DNA of 64,000 nucleotides from Deinococcus metallilatus (GTDB lineage: Bacteria > Deinococcota > Deinococci > Deinococcales > Deinococcaceae): NCBI RefSeq assembly GCF_004758605.1, contig NZ_CP038511.1:336001-400000 (forward strand). Reading direction: 5' to 3'. Both the position numbers and the translations under genes were made by a program. Below are positions 44,640 to 56,339 of this stretch, piece by piece (position 1 is the first letter of the stretch; every line of letters starts with the position of its first letter). The notes under the pieces were generated by a model that saw nothing but the letters and a program-made list of their open reading frames with translations, ran no database searches and was not told the origin of the DNA.

Positions 44640-45131
44640 ACATGAGCACCCCAAAGGAGGAAGCGACCTCTCCCCTTCCTGCCCCCGCTTCCACTCTTGC
44701 TCAAGCTCGCGCGGTTGATCGGGTCTGCGTTCTCCCCTCCCCTGGTCGCGTGGGCAGAGGCGTAGGTCGACTTCCCTTTTGTCTGGCTCTGTGTCTGGTT
44801 TGCCCTGACGGGGGCTTGAGTGGGGCGGGGGAGAAATCTCTTTACTTCTATTAATTTGTTGCTCTGCACGAGCGCCACGCTAGGTCCCTTCTCCGGCCTA
44901 CCGCTCCCCAAGGGTCACACCAGCAGTGGCGCGAACACAAACGCTCAGGGGTGACGAGGGCGGCTCTCGACGTCCCCGTTCATTGAACCAGCGCTTGGAG
45001 GTGGAGCTGCACCAGCCACCACCTCGACAGGCGAGGCGAACGGCACTCCTCAGGGCCTCGACCTTCCTGCGGGCCGCCACCTCGGAAATCCCAGACCGCT
45101 TCGGTTATACCCTGAAAATCCGACTGGATTG
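44640..45131. other. Gene-free stretch with an AT-rich pocket
   Basis: No coding frame on either strand is convincing. An AT-rich run around 44838-44865 stands out from the local GC level but carries no recognisable -35/-10 pair or repeat. It separates the mobile-type genes from the iron operon. Confidence 0.55.
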
Positions 45132-45132
45132 G

Positions 45133-45162
45133 TTGACTTTAAGGAAGACTGTTTCATAGAGT
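45133..45162 (+). promoter_or_regulatory. Promoter of the iron-uptake operon
   Basis: -35 TTGACT (45133-45138), 18-nt spacer, -10 TAGAGT (45157-45162), then 7 nt to the ATG at 45170, consistent with a leaderless mRNA. No unambiguous Fur or DtxR box was identified. Confidence 0.6.
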
Positions 45163-45169
45163 GCGGGCC

Positions 45170-46162
<993 letters not shown>

Positions 46163-46165
46163 CTC

Positions 46166-47361
<1,196 letters not shown>

Positions 47362-47365
<4 letters not shown>

Positions 47366-49431
47366 CGGATCACCCCCTGCCGGTCCGGATCGGCATCGAC
47401 GTGGGCGGCACCTTCACCAAGGGTGTCGCCCTCGGCCGTGACGGGCACCTCCTGGCCGTGTCCCACGTGCCCACCACCCACTGGCACGCGCTGGGGGTGG
47501 CGGCCGGGGTGCTGGACGCCCTGCGCGCCCTGCTGCGTGATCTTCCGCCGGGCGCGGCCCCGGCCCTCGTCGCCCACTCCACGACCCAGGCCACGAACGC
47601 CCTGCTGGAGGGGGACACGGCGCTCGTCGGCATCCTCGCGCTCGGGGAGGCCCGCGACGAGCGGCGGGTGCAGTCGGTCACCCGGCCCCCGGCGGGCCTG
47701 CGGGCGCGGCACGCCTTCGTCGCCACCGACGGGCCGGACTTCGACGCCCGGGTGCGGGCGGTGCTGGACCGCTGGCGCGCGGAGGGGGTGGGCGCCGTGG
47801 CCGTGTCGCAGGCGTTCGGGGTGGACGACGCGCACTTCGAGCGGCGGGTGGGGGACCTCGCGCGGGAGGGGGGCTTCCCGGTCAGCCTGGGGAGCGACCT
47901 CTCCGGGGCGTACGGGCTGGAGATGCGCACCCTGTCCGCCGCGGTGAACGCGAGCATCCTGCCCACCATGCTCCGCACCGCCAGGCACGTGCGGGACGCG
48001 GTGGGTGAACTCCTGCCGGACACGCCGCTGCTGATCGTCCGCGGGGACGGCGGCGCGGCCGACCTGCGCGCCTTCGAGGAGACGCCGCTACACACGGTCG
48101 TGAGCGGCCCGGCCGCCAGCCTCGGCGGGGCGATCCTCGCGCACGGGGTGATGGACGGCGTGTTCTTCGAGGTGGGCGGCACCAGCACGAACATCGGCGT
48201 GATCAAGGACGGCCAACCCGCCCTGAAGTACATGACCGTGATGGACGTGCCCACCGGCCTGCGCGCCGCGGACATCCGCATCGCGGGCGTGGCGGGCGGC
48301 AGCCTGGTACGGCTGCGCGGGCGGCGCATCGAGGATGTCGGCCCGAGAAGCGCGCACATCGCGGGCCTCGCGTACTCCAGCTTTGCTGCACCGGACGCCC
48401 TGACTGGCGCGGGGCTGGAGCTGATCGCCCCCAGCGCCGGTGACCCTGCCGATTACGCGGTCCTGCGCACGCCGGACGGTCAGCGGTTTGCCATCACCCC
48501 GACCTGCGCCGCGAACGCGCTGGGCGCGATTCCCGAGGGGGGGTACGCGCACGCGCACCCGGAAAGTGCCCGGCTCGCCCTGGGTGTGCTCGGGCAACAC
48601 CTGGGGGCGAGCATGGAAGCGGCGGCGCAGGCGGTGCTGGAGGCCAGCGCGGAGAAGCTCACCCGGACCGTGCAGGGCCTGGTGCGCGAGTACGGGCTGC
48701 GCGGCACACCGCTGTACGGCGGGGGCGGCGCGGCGAGCGTGCTCGGCCCGGTCGTCGCCCGGCGGCTGAGGGTGCCGTTCGTGCCCATCCCGCACAGCGA
48801 CGTGATCTCGTCCATCGGGGCGGCGCTCGCCGTCATCCGGGTGGAGCGGGAGCGCAGCGTCACCCGGCAGGACCCCACGGTCGCGGACCTGCTCGAGCGC
48901 GAGGTGGGCGACGAGGCGGTGCGGCTGGGGGCGGACCCCGCCTCGCTGCGCGTCGAGACGGAGTACAGCGCCCGCGAAGGGCGGCTGCGGGCGGTGGCGA
49001 CCGGCGCCCACCCGCTGAGCGCGCGCACCCGCCCGCTCGACGCGGACGAGGTGCAGCAGCAGGCCCGGCAGGTGCTGGGGGACCAGGCCCGGCTGGTGTT
49101 CGGCGGGACCCACCACACCCTGTTCGTCGCCTCCCGCGTGCGGCGCGGCCTGCTGCGCCGGGCCGAGCAGCACGCGGCCCTCGTCCTCGACGGGCGCGGG
49201 GTGCGGCTGCTGCGCTTCGAGGACGCGCAGGTCCTCACCGGCCCCCCGCACGAGGCGCTGGACCGGTTGCGGACCCTGCTGGCGGGACGGGCCGTCGCCC
49301 CGCACGTCGCCGCCCTGACCGCCTCCCGGCTGCGCGACTACGCGCACCTGCACGACCCGGCGCTGCTACTGCGCCAGTTGGGCGAGAACCTGCGCCTGGA
49401 GGGCCAGGTCGCGCTCATCGTCGAGCAGTGA
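47362..49431 (+). CDS. Hydantoinase/oxoprolinase (HyuA)-family protein
   Basis: A 689-residue protein with the actin-like ATPase signatures of hydantoinase A: RIGIDVGGTFTKGVAL at the N-terminus, VAHSTTQATNALLEGD, and VFFEVGGTSTNIGVI near residue 270, plus a late ALYGGGGAASVLG-type motif. Family members hydrolyse cyclic amides with ATP. The GTG start overlaps the FTR1 stop, so it is translated with the iron permease, which is unusual. It lacks the partner HyuB gene here. A role in siderophore or ligand handling is possible but unproved. Confidence 0.85.
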
Positions 49432-49447
49432 GCCCACAAGGAGAATC

Positions 49448-49891
49448 ATGCTGTACCGCCGTCAACGCAACCTGTCCCCCCTGCTCGTGACCGTCGCGGC
49501 CCTGCTCGGCCTCGCGCTGGGCTTCCTCGCGGGGCGGGCCACCGCGCCCCGGCCGACCCTGACGAGCCTGGTCGCTCCCAGCGTGGCCCATGTGCGCCAG
49601 GCCTCCGGCGCGTTGGAGATCGTCCCGCTGGAGTACGCCCGCGCCCAGCAGGGCAACACCAGCAGCCTGGGCGCGGCCCGGACGGCCGCCCGGCAGGCGC
49701 AGGCGGAACTGGACGAGGCGACGCTGCTGCGCCAACTGAACCCGGGTGGGTTCCGTGAGGCGCGGGCGGCGTTGGTGGCCCTCACCGGTGCCCTCGACGC
49801 CCGCCGCGGCACCGACGCCGTGCAGGAGGACGTGACGCGCGCTCAGGCGGCGTTGCGGGAACTCCAGGCGATCGGCACGCCAGACCAGTGA
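49448..49891 (+). CDS. Small membrane-anchored helical protein of the FTR1 operon
   Basis: A 147-residue protein with an N-terminal anchor (LLVTVAALLGLALGFLAG) and an acidic helical domain (LEYARAQQGN, AARQAQAELDEATLLRQLNPGG). It may be a stand-alone relative of the FTR1 extracytoplasmic helical domain. AAGGAGA lies just before the ATG. A degenerate second copy lies at 50706-51066. Confidence 0.72.
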   Translation: MLYRRQRNLSPLLVTVAALLGLALGFLAGRATAPRPTLTSLVAPSVAHVRQASGALEIVPLEYARAQQGNTSSLGAARTAARQAQAELDEATLLRQLNPGGFREARAALVALTGALDARRGTDAVQEDVTRAQAALRELQAIGTPDQ

Positions 49892-49904
49892 GGGCGCAGA
49901 CCCC

Positions 49905-50489
49905 ATGACTTCCCCTGCCCAAGAGCGCCTGCTGCACGCCGCCCACACCCTGTTCTCCGGCCGCAGCATTCATCGGGTCTCCATCGACGACATCGTGCGG
50001 GAGGCCGGAAGCACCAAGGCCACCCTCTACCGGCACTACCGCAGCAAGGACGACCTCCTCCTCGCGGTGATGCGCTGGGAGTCCCAGGCCTGGCTGCACG
50101 GGTTTCAGGACAACGTCGCGCGTCTGGAGCCTCACCCCGCCCGGCAACTGCTGGTCGTGGTCGACGCGCTCGCGGGCGGGTGGGCGCGCCCTGGCTTCCG
50201 GGGGTGCGTGCTGACCCGCCTCGTTCTGGAACAGGCTGATCCCGACCACCCGGCGGGGCAAGTGCTGGAGGACCACCAGCGGCGCGTGCGGGAGTACCTC
50301 GCGGTCCTGGCCCGTCGGGCGGGACGGCCGGAGCCTGACCGGCTCGCGGCCGAACTGCACCTCGTTCTGGAGGGGGCCGCCCTGCTGGCCGGGGTGGGGC
50401 GGGACCGCGAGGCCTTCTCCCGGGCACGGGCGATCGCCGGGCAGTTGCTCGGCGACCCTGTTTACGGGGAGAAGGCCGATGGGGCGTGA
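49905..50489 (+). CDS. TetR-family transcriptional regulator
   Basis: A 194-residue regulator with an N-terminal TetR HTH (LFSGRSIHRVSIDDIVREAGSTKATLYRHYRSKDDLLLA) and a helical ligand-binding domain. It is the last gene of the iron operon (13 nt after the previous stop) and may regulate it; its operator was not identified. Confidence 0.88.
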   Translation: MTSPAQERLLHAAHTLFSGRSIHRVSIDDIVREAGSTKATLYRHYRSKDDLLLAVMRWESQAWLHGFQDNVARLEPHPARQLLVVVDALAGGWARPGFRGCVLTRLVLEQADPDHPAGQVLEDHQRRVREYLAVLARRAGRPEPDRLAAELHLVLEGAALLAGVGRDREAFSRARAIAGQLLGDPVYGEKADGA

Positions 50490-50491
50490 AC

Positions 50492-50511
50492 GGCTCACGG
50501 GTCGGTGAGCC
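50492..50511 (+). terminator. Hairpin after the TetR gene
   Basis: GGCTCAC pairs with GTGAGCC around a 6-nt loop right after the stop. No T run. Confidence 0.45.
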
Positions 50512-50590
50512 ACTCCAGGTGAGTCGGCGAGGCGCGGTGAAGCGTGAATCGGAGCACCCGACGTGACGAAGATCCCTGGGCGGTGAAGGT

Positions 50591-50705
50591 GTGGTGTTCG
50601 CGTTGACGGCAGCGGTGTCAGCCATCGTGATCGCGTGCCCGGATGCACTGGCGCTGGCAACGCCGACGGCAATCACGGTCGGCGTGGGGAAGGGGGCGTG
50701 GGAGG
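50591..50705 (+). pseudogene. Fragment of a P1B-type (copper-like) ATPase
   Basis: About 36 codons encode VSAIVIACPDALALATPTAITVGVGKGA in two stretches, clearly the CPx membrane helix of a CopA-type ATPase. The second Cys of CPC has become Asp, and there is no sequence before or after it. It joins the degenerate copy of the small anchored gene. It is a remnant of a recombination event. Confidence 0.75.
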
Positions 50706-51066
50706 GCGTGCTGGGCTTCCTCGCGCGCCCCAGCCGACCCTGGCGAGCCTGGTCGCTCCCAGCGTGGCCCATGTGCGCCAAGTCTCCGGCGCGCTGGAGG
50801 TCGTGCCGCTGGAGTACGCCCGCGCTCAGCAGGGCAACGCCGGCAGCCTGGGCGCGGCCCGGACGGCCGCCCGGCAGGCGCAGGCGGAACTGGACGAGGC
50901 GACGCTGCTGCGTCAACTCAACCCGGGCGGGGTCCGCGAGGCGCAAGCGGCCCTGGCCGACCTCGCCCGGACCCTCGACACGAACGGCAGCCCGCAGGCC
51001 GTGGAGGCGAACGCCACGCGGGCCTAGGCCGCGCTGCGCGACCTTCAGGCCATCGGCACACCCTGA
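50706..51066 (+). pseudogene. Degenerate second copy of the small FTR1-operon protein
   Basis: The sequence from CTGGGCTTCCTCGCG onward repeats that of the gene at 49448, but 13 bp are missing right after it, which shifts the frame. The remaining frame encodes LASLVAPSVAHVRQVSGALE and LEYARAQQGNAGSLGAARTA, then ends early at a TAG near 51025. A start codon and membrane anchor are missing. Confidence 0.78.
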
Positions 51067-51242
51067 CGCCGGACATGGGGGTGGAGCCACCAAGGCTGCG
51101 GCGGGCGGCCCGGTCCTGCCGGGCCGTTCACCCGCTGGCGGCTGACAAGAATTCGGGTGGAACAGGGACACGCTTGTTCCGCCCGAGCGGGCTTGATGGG
51201 CCTACGACGAGATGGACGAATCCTCTTCGCCGGAATGACAAT

Positions 51243-51263
51243 GACGCCCCGCGAGGGGGCGTC
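51243..51263 (-). terminator. Hairpin after the small gene at 51276
   Basis: GACGCCCC pairs with GGGGCGTC around a 5-nt loop, 13 bp beyond the minus-strand stop. Confidence 0.55.
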
Positions 51264-51275
51264 ACTGGAATTCAC

Positions 51276-51449
51276 CTACTTGAAGCGCGCGCGGAACGCG
51301 TCACTGACGGGCTTCTTCTCCGCCGGTCGCGCATCCTGGTGACGCGCGCGGATCCCTGTCATCAACTGTTGCGCCTCGCGAATGCTGGCGTGACTCTCGG
51401 CGCGCAGCTCCTCGCGGCGGTCCATCGTCGTCTCAACAGGCTGACGCAT
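51276..51449 (-). CDS. Small charged hypothetical protein (57 aa)
   Basis: A 57-residue protein rich in Arg, Glu and Gln (MDRREELRAESHASIREAQQ, then MTGIRARHQDARPAEKKPVS), predicted helical. AGGAG lies upstream of the ATG at 51449; ATG 51470 is an alternative. A terminator follows. Confidence 0.55.
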   Translation of the reverse strand: MRQPVETTMDRREELRAESHASIREAQQLMTGIRARHQDARPAEKKPVSDAFRARFK

Positions 51450-51582
51450 CGTCTCCGCTCCTCTCACCATCTCAAATGCACGTTACGGCTTCCCATAACA
51501 TGCAGTGCATGAACTGTACCACAGTTGTGCCCAGGGGTCACGACCCATGCGGTGGAACCCCCTGACAGCGTAAGGAATTTCC

Positions 51583-52410
51583 TCACGCCTCATCAGGTAA
51601 CTCCGGCGGGTCCATGATGTTCAGCTCGCACACCAGGCCCGGTCGCAGCGCGCTGTTCGGCGCGTGATCCAGCCCCGCGTGCACCGTCGTGATGGCTGGC
51701 CCCGTCAACCACACGGCCTCCCGCCAGCGGCAGCCATCCCAGTAGTGCTCACTCTTGCCCAGCGTGTATCCGCACAGCAGGTGAAACTCTCGCGCGTAGG
51801 TACCCCCCACGTTCACAGGACGGTGGTACCGCACGTTCAGGTTGTACTGATCGCGGTACCGGGGGTCCGTGGGATACGTCAGCAGGAACGCGAACCGGGC
51901 CAGCTCGTCGGTCACGACGGGATCGCTGACGTACAGGTTCAGGAGCCGCAACAACTCGTAGTACACCAGCAGCGTGTGCGGGAACTCCTCGTACGCGATT
52001 ACGGGGTCCTCGGCGAACCGCGCGCGCAACCGCGCGAGGTACCCCTTGAACCGGCGGAACTCCTCCTCGGGGTCCGGCTCGAACGCCTGAAGTTCATCGT
52101 GCACGACGTTCAGGTTGTTCACGACCGCCTCGTACACGGCGGTGTAGAACCGCTCGTGCTGACTGTAATGCCGGTCCAGGTGCCCGTCCAGGTCGCGCCA
52201 CGCGTTGGCGGGCGGGTTCACGAGGCTGCTCACCGTGCCCAGGAACTCCCAGTCGACGTCCAGCGTGGCTGGCAGTTGCCCCACGTGCGGTTCGTGACTG
52301 ACGAGCGCGTGCGAGTGTACGTACTCTGTATCCGCGCGCTTCAGAACCCCGTGCAGCGGTTGATCGTCGTTGTCAGCCTCGGGGTAGCGGGGGCGCCGGA
52401 TCTGGCTCAT
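51583..52410 (-). CDS. Hypothetical protein (275 aa)
   Basis: A soluble protein rich in Tyr, His, Asp and Glu (HYSQHERFYTAVYEAVVNNL, HTLLVYYELLRLLNLYVSD), mostly helical, unrecognised. The ATG overlaps the stop of the gene fragment upstream as ATGA, so it belonged to a two-gene operon whose first gene is broken by the IS element. Confidence 0.62.
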   Translation of the reverse strand: MSQIRRPRYPEADNDDQPLHGVLKRADTEYVHSHALVSHEPHVGQLPATLDVDWEFLGTVSSLVNPPANAWRDLDGHLDRHYSQHERFYTAVYEAVVNNLNVVHDELQAFEPDPEEEFRRFKGYLARLRARFAEDPVIAYEEFPHTLLVYYELLRLLNLYVSDPVVTDELARFAFLLTYPTDPRYRDQYNLNVRYHRPVNVGGTYAREFHLLCGYTLGKSEHYWDGCRWREAVWLTGPAITTVHAGLDHAPNSALRPGLVCELNIMDPPELPDEA

Positions 52411-52636
52411 CCCGTCAGTTTACTGGCGTGCTGGAGGGCTCCCGAAGGCCCAGGGCCAGGTGGTACAGGCGGCGCCGGTAGTTCACGCGCGTCGATTCCG
52501 TACAGGAGGACAAACAGGACTCTCTCCCGCTCGTCCCGGAACGCCTTGTCCTGAGTCCCCTCCTGCTGTTTGGCCAGGAACTCACGGCGGGCGCGCAGGT
52601 GTCGCTCACGCCACGACAGGGGCAAGGGCAGAGGTC
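52407..52636 (-). pseudogene. 3' fragment of a gene interrupted by the IS element
   Basis: The frame reads from the IS border through PLPLSWRERHLRARREFLAK and DERERVLFVLLYGIDARELP to a TGA overlapping the next ATG. It has no start of its own; the 5' part is not recognisable on the other side of the IS. Confidence 0.6.
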
Positions 52637-52638
52637 TA

Positions 52639-53514
52639 GAGGCTGGATAGAAGGCAAACCAAGTTGAAGGCGCGGACTCTGGGGCCAGCAGAATGAGGAA
52701 TGATCCGGCAAGGCTATCCGAGTGACGTGGACGACGAGACGTACCATTTCCTGCTGCCCTACCTGGCGTTGAGCCCTGAAGACGCGCCACAGCGGAAGTA
52801 CCCCTTGCGAGACGTGTTGAACGCGTTGCTGTGGATCAGTCGAACGGGCGCGCAGTGGGACTATTTGCCGAACGACTTCCCCCCGCCTGAGATCGTGCGA
52901 TCTCAGGCGCAGCGGTGGTTTGCTGCTCACTGCTTCGAGAACGCCGTCCATGACCTGCGGTTGTTCAGCCGGATTCAGCAGCAACGCGGAGGGTTCCCCT
53001 CCGCGATCATCGTGGACAGCCGAACGCTCCAAAGCACCCCCGAAAGCGGTCATCGTGCAGGCTACGACGGGGCCAAGCGGCGCAAAGGCACCAAAGTCCA
53101 CCTGGTCGTTGATACCCTCGGGCATTTCATCGCCCTGATGACCTCGCCCGCCAACGAACAGGACCGGGCTCAGGTGGAAGAACTCTGCCGGGAAGCCCAG
53201 CAACTTACCGGCGGAATGCTCGAAGTCGCCTTCGTCGATCAGGGCTACACCGGCGAAGAGACACTTGAGGCGGCCAGGAAAAGCAATATCGAGCTGATCG
53301 TCGTGAAGCGTCCGGACGCTTCACGCGGCTTCGTCCTGCTCCCCAGACGCTGGGTTGTGGAGCGGTCCTTGGCCTGGTTGTCGCGCTTCCGTCGCCTGGG
53401 ACGGGATTTAGAACGCTTGTCCTCCACCCTCATCGGCTTTCACTTCGTCGCGGCCTGTGTTCTGATGCTGGCGAAAATCAAGCCCTTTCTTGGATAAGGT
53501 TCTGCCCAGCCTCT
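52639..53514 (+). mobile_element. IS5-family insertion sequence (876 bp)
   Basis: Terminal inverted repeats start GAGGCTGG at both ends, with partial continuation (AGAA four to seven bases further in). The dinucleotide TA flanks each end (52637-52638 and 53515-53516), compatible with a short target duplication. One complete transposase gene fills it. Confidence 0.8.
52700..53497 (+). CDS. IS5-family DDE transposase
   Basis: A 265-residue transposase in one frame: N-terminal DUF4096-like domain ([22 protein letters not shown]), first Asp in [13 protein letters not shown], second in [12 protein letters not shown], and the [23 protein letters not shown] block with the catalytic Glu. It appears intact and may be active. 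Confidence 0.9.
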   Translation: MIRQGYPSDVDDETYHFLLPYLALSPEDAPQRKYPLRDVLNALLWISRTGAQWDYLPNDFPPPEIVRSQAQRWFAAHCFENAVHDLRLFSRIQQQRGGFPSAIIVDSRTLQSTPESGHRAGYDGAKRRKGTKVHLVVDTLGHFIALMTSPANEQDRAQVEELCREAQQLTGGMLEVAFVDQGYTGEETLEAARKSNIELIVVKRPDASRGFVLLPRRWVVERSLAWLSRFRRLGRDLERLSSTLIGFHFVAACVLMLAKIKPFLG

Positions 53515-53516
53515 AG

Positions 53517-53834
53517 CGCGGTACCCATCCGGAACCCGACCAGCACGCCTAGCCCCAGGGCAACCCTGCTCGCCCTGGTGCCTGCCCGGGTCCATGGTGT
53601 CCGGCGGGCGGGGGAACGGCCCGGCGACGGGGGCGGATGGGGCGGGTTCGTCAGGGCGCTGGCCATGCCCGGGAGGCCCTGACCCCGGTCCCGGCGCCGG
53701 GGTGACGCGGCCCGCGGAGGCAGGCGCCACGCGACCAGCGTGACCTCGCTCAAGCTTGGGGCTTCCCGAGGCGGGCGCCGCGCGGCGGGCCAGCAGGTGA
53801 CCGCCCGCTTCCCCACGGGGCGGCGCCACACCGT
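53517..53834. other. Gene-free stretch after the IS element
   Basis: No convincing coding frame. A short minus-strand run (VALGLGVLVGFRMGTAL) next to the IS might be a membrane-protein scrap, but it has no continuation. Confidence 0.4.
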
Positions 53835-54929
53835 TCACCCGGTGTGCTGGTCCGCGCGGTGCAGGGGAGCTTCGACCCGGCCTCGCTGCCGCGTCCCCAT
53901 CCACCACGCCGCCAGCCCGGTGCTGAGCGGCACGGCGAGGAGCATGGTGATCAGGGCGATCAGCAGTCCGGCCAGTTCGGAGAACAAGGCCTCGCCGTTC
54001 AGGGTCACCCACATCGGGGTCGTCCCGTTGGCCCGGAGCAGGAGCATCAGGGGCAGCGCCCCCGCCGCGTACCCCAGCACCAGGACGGTGACCATGCTGC
54101 CCACGTGGTCCCCGCCCACCTGCATGCCCAGGGCATACAAGCGGCGGATGGGCAGGCCCGGCTGGGTCTGGGCGACCGTCTCCACCACAGAGGCCTGGGT
54201 GACGGTGACATCGTTCATGGCACCGAGCGCCGAGAGGACGACCCCGACGACATACAGGCTCAGCGCGTTGATGCCGTAGGATCCCTGGGCGACCACGGCC
54301 GCCCGGTCCGCGGTGCCGCTGAGGTGCGTCAGGTGCGCGACGAGGAGGGTGAGGAAGTACCCAGCGGTGGTCGCGGTCCACAGGGCGGTCAGGGCGGCGT
54401 GACTTTTCCAGTTCCACCCGTGGACCAGGTAGACGCAGACGGCCAGCACGGCGCCCAGGGCCGGAATGGTCAGGGGGGCACTGCTGTGCCCGGACAGCAG
54501 CGCGGGCAGGATGAACACCCACAGGGCCAGCAGGGTGAGGGTGCTGCCCAGGATGGCCCGGAAGCCCTTACCGCGCGCCACCGCGACGGCGATGACCATC
54601 ACGGCGCCGAGCAGCCAGCCCAGGTACGGGGTGCGAACCGGGTCATTCAGGACGTAGTCTTTGCCCGTTTTGTAGATGACCACCGGCTCACCCCGGGTGT
54701 AGGTGGGGCCGTCCGCGTAGGAGAGCGCGTTCACGATCTCGCCGTCTTCCAGGGTCACCAGCACCTCATCCTCGCTGTACCGCTGCTCGTAGGTGCCGCG
54801 CAGGTACGTGCCCAGGGGGGCGGGCGACTCGGGGAGGCGGACGCATCCCCCCAGCAGCAGGGGCAGCGCGGCAAGGAGCGGCAGGAGGAGGCGTGCCGGC
54901 CACGGAACACCAAGGGGGAGGACAGGCAT
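53835..54929 (-). CDS. YibE/F-family membrane protein
   Basis: A 364-residue protein with a lipobox-like signal (LLPLLAALPLLLGGCVRLP), an extracytoplasmic domain to about residue 110, and eight or more helices containing the YibE/F pattern (YGINALSLYVVGVVLSALGAMNDVTVTQASVVETV). The family is of unproved function, possibly transport. A -10 TATGAT lies 11 nt upstream and overlaps the edge of a palindrome. Confidence 0.87.
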   Translation of the reverse strand: MPVLPLGVPWPARLLLPLLAALPLLLGGCVRLPESPAPLGTYLRGTYEQRYSEDEVLVTLEDGEIVNALSYADGPTYTRGEPVVIYKTGKDYVLNDPVRTPYLGWLLGAVMVIAVAVARGKGFRAILGSTLTLLALWVFILPALLSGHSSAPLTIPALGAVLAVCVYLVHGWNWKSHAALTALWTATTAGYFLTLLVAHLTHLSGTADRAAVVAQGSYGINALSLYVVGVVLSALGAMNDVTVTQASVVETVAQTQPGLPIRRLYALGMQVGGDHVGSMVTVLVLGYAAGALPLMLLLRANGTTPMWVTLNGEALFSELAGLLIALITMLLAVPLSTGLAAWWMGTRQRGRVEAPLHRADQHTG

Positions 54930-54940
54930 GGGCGAACCGC

Positions 54941-54963
54941 ATCATACCTGTATGGCTGTACAG
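54941..54963 (-). promoter_or_regulatory. Promoter with CTGTA-N6-TACAG operator for the YibE/F gene
   Basis: -10 TATGAT (minus strand, 54941-54946) sits directly beside the inverted repeat CTGTA-N6-TACAG at 54948-54963. A repressor bound there would block the promoter. Confidence 0.5.
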
Positions 54964-55112
54964 ATCTCATGGGTACGACTGGGCCTGCACGAAGGCGTCG
55001 GGCGCGACGAGTCCCCGGGACGCCGGGATGCGGCCGGTGGCCCCAGAGCGGGTCAGGACCAGAGTCCAGAATCCTGATACGTCAGGGACTTGGCGTTGCC
55101 AGGCGGGCGCGA

Positions 55113-55616
55113 TCATGCGGCAACACTCGTGCCCTCACGCCTCTCACGTAGGGTAGCGATACGCGCGTTGGGCAAGCGGCGCAAGTCACGGGTCAGCACC
55201 CGGGCGACGGCGTGAGGGGTGCCGGCCGCCGCCCACACCGCGTCCAACTCCAGCAAGGCGTCATCCAGCAGCGTGACCAGCGAGCGGACGTGACCCACCG
55301 GCGGCACCCCGCCGACCGCAAAGCCCGTGCATTCCCGCACGAACGCCGCGTCCGCCTTCCCCACAGCCTCGCCCAGGCACTCGGCCAGGCGGGTCTCGTC
55401 CACGCGGTCACGACCGCTGAGCATCACCAGCACCGCCTCGCCACCCCCCATGCGGAACACGAGCGACTTGGCGATCTCCTCCACGTCACACCCCAGGGTG
55501 GCGGCCGCCTCCGCGGCGGTGCGTGTGTAGCCGGGCAACTCCACGACCTCGGCGGGAACACCGAGCGCGCGCCAGGCGTCCTGAACCTTCCGGGCGCTGG
55601 GCGCCAGGTCAGCCAC
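55113..55616 (-). CDS. YbaK/ProX-like aminoacyl-tRNA deacylase
   Basis: A 167-residue protein of the YbaK/EbsC editing fold: AAATLGCDVEEIAKSLVFR with the conserved Lys, VLVMLSGRDRVD, and FAVGGVPPVGH. These enzymes hydrolyse misacylated tRNA such as Cys- or Ala-tRNAPro. The GTG at 55616 follows GGAGG by 5 nt and is preferred over the TTG at 55640. Confidence 0.85.
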   Translation of the reverse strand: MADLAPSARKVQDAWRALGVPAEVVELPGYTRTAAEAAATLGCDVEEIAKSLVFRMGGGEAVLVMLSGRDRVDETRLAECLGEAVGKADAAFVRECTGFAVGGVPPVGHVRSLVTLLDDALLELDAVWAAAGTPHAVARVLTRDLRRLPNARIATLRERREGTSVAA

Positions 55617-55817
55617 GGTGCCCTCCACGAGCAGGGGCAACGGTGAACGGCACGCAACACCTGGGACCGGCGCACATAGTGGTGATGGTATGTGATGCCC
55701 CCGCCGGTCAGCACGAGGTCCGGGTCACAGGTCCACTCGCCACGACCAGCCCCCTCCTCAAGTGGGCCTGGCGTGTTGGGCGGATGCACGGCGTCCTTCA
55801 CGCGGCTGCGCTGGGGT

Positions 55818-56203
55818 ATGTTCGACGCCCATACGCTGTCCGGCTTCCTGGTGGCCGCCGTCGTCATCGCGCTCACCCCCGACCCGACTCAATGCTGGTG
55901 CTGCCCGGTCGCTCATGGGTGGGCGCCGCACCAGTGTGGTGACCGCCCTGGGCAGTCGCCCCCGCCTTCGAGGTCGTGAAGTTCGCGGGGGTCGCCTACC
56001 GAATGTACCTGGGCGTCCGGGCGTTGCGAGACCGGGCCACACCCCTCCTCCCCGACCGGGCGGTACCGGTGAGTGGGGCGAGGGCGTTGTGGCAGGCGGT
56101 GGTGACGGACGTGCTCAATTCGAAGGCGGCGCCGTTCTTCATGGCGTTTTTGCCGCCATTCGTGCATAGGGTCACGCCAGCAGGGCGCGGAAATGAACGC
56201 TAA
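55818..56203 (+). pseudogene. Broken LysE/RhtB-type exporter
   Basis: The N-terminal family motif (FLVAAVVIALTPDPT, then MLVLPGRS in another frame) and the C-terminal half (VKFAGVAYRMYLGVRALRD, LNSKAAPFFMAFLPPFV) are recognisable. The middle transmembrane segments are missing and at least one frameshift is present. RhtB proteins export amino acids. Confidence 0.75.
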
Positions 56204-56301
56204 GCCGCCTACAGTTTTCCTTGCTGGGCTGAGCCCAGGAAGGGCCGTGAGTGACCATACGCGAGGCAGAGCGACGGCACCCACCGTCCCCCCTCTCCCG
56301 C

Positions 56302-56333
56302 TTGACACGAGCTTAACAGCACCCCCCTAGCCT
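56302..56333 (+). promoter_or_regulatory. Direct-repeat promoter of the DUF305 operon
   Basis: TTGACA (56302-56307), 5 nt, TTAACA (56313-56318), 9 nt, -10 TAGCCT (56328-56333), 6 nt, ATG at 56340. The geometry equals promoters A-K, but the half-site is TTRACA. The response regulator two genes downstream is the likely binder. Confidence 0.65.
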
Positions 56334-56339
56334 GCACGC

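Noticed and set aside
44642..44854. 70-codon ORF starting 2 nt after the previous stop
   Set aside because: Poor codon bias and no motif; it ends in an AT-rich non-coding pocket.
53440..54522. Minus-strand 360-codon frame
   Set aside because: Alternate-frame shadow of the YibE/F gene, running into the IS element; composition is Gly/Arg/Pro-rich.
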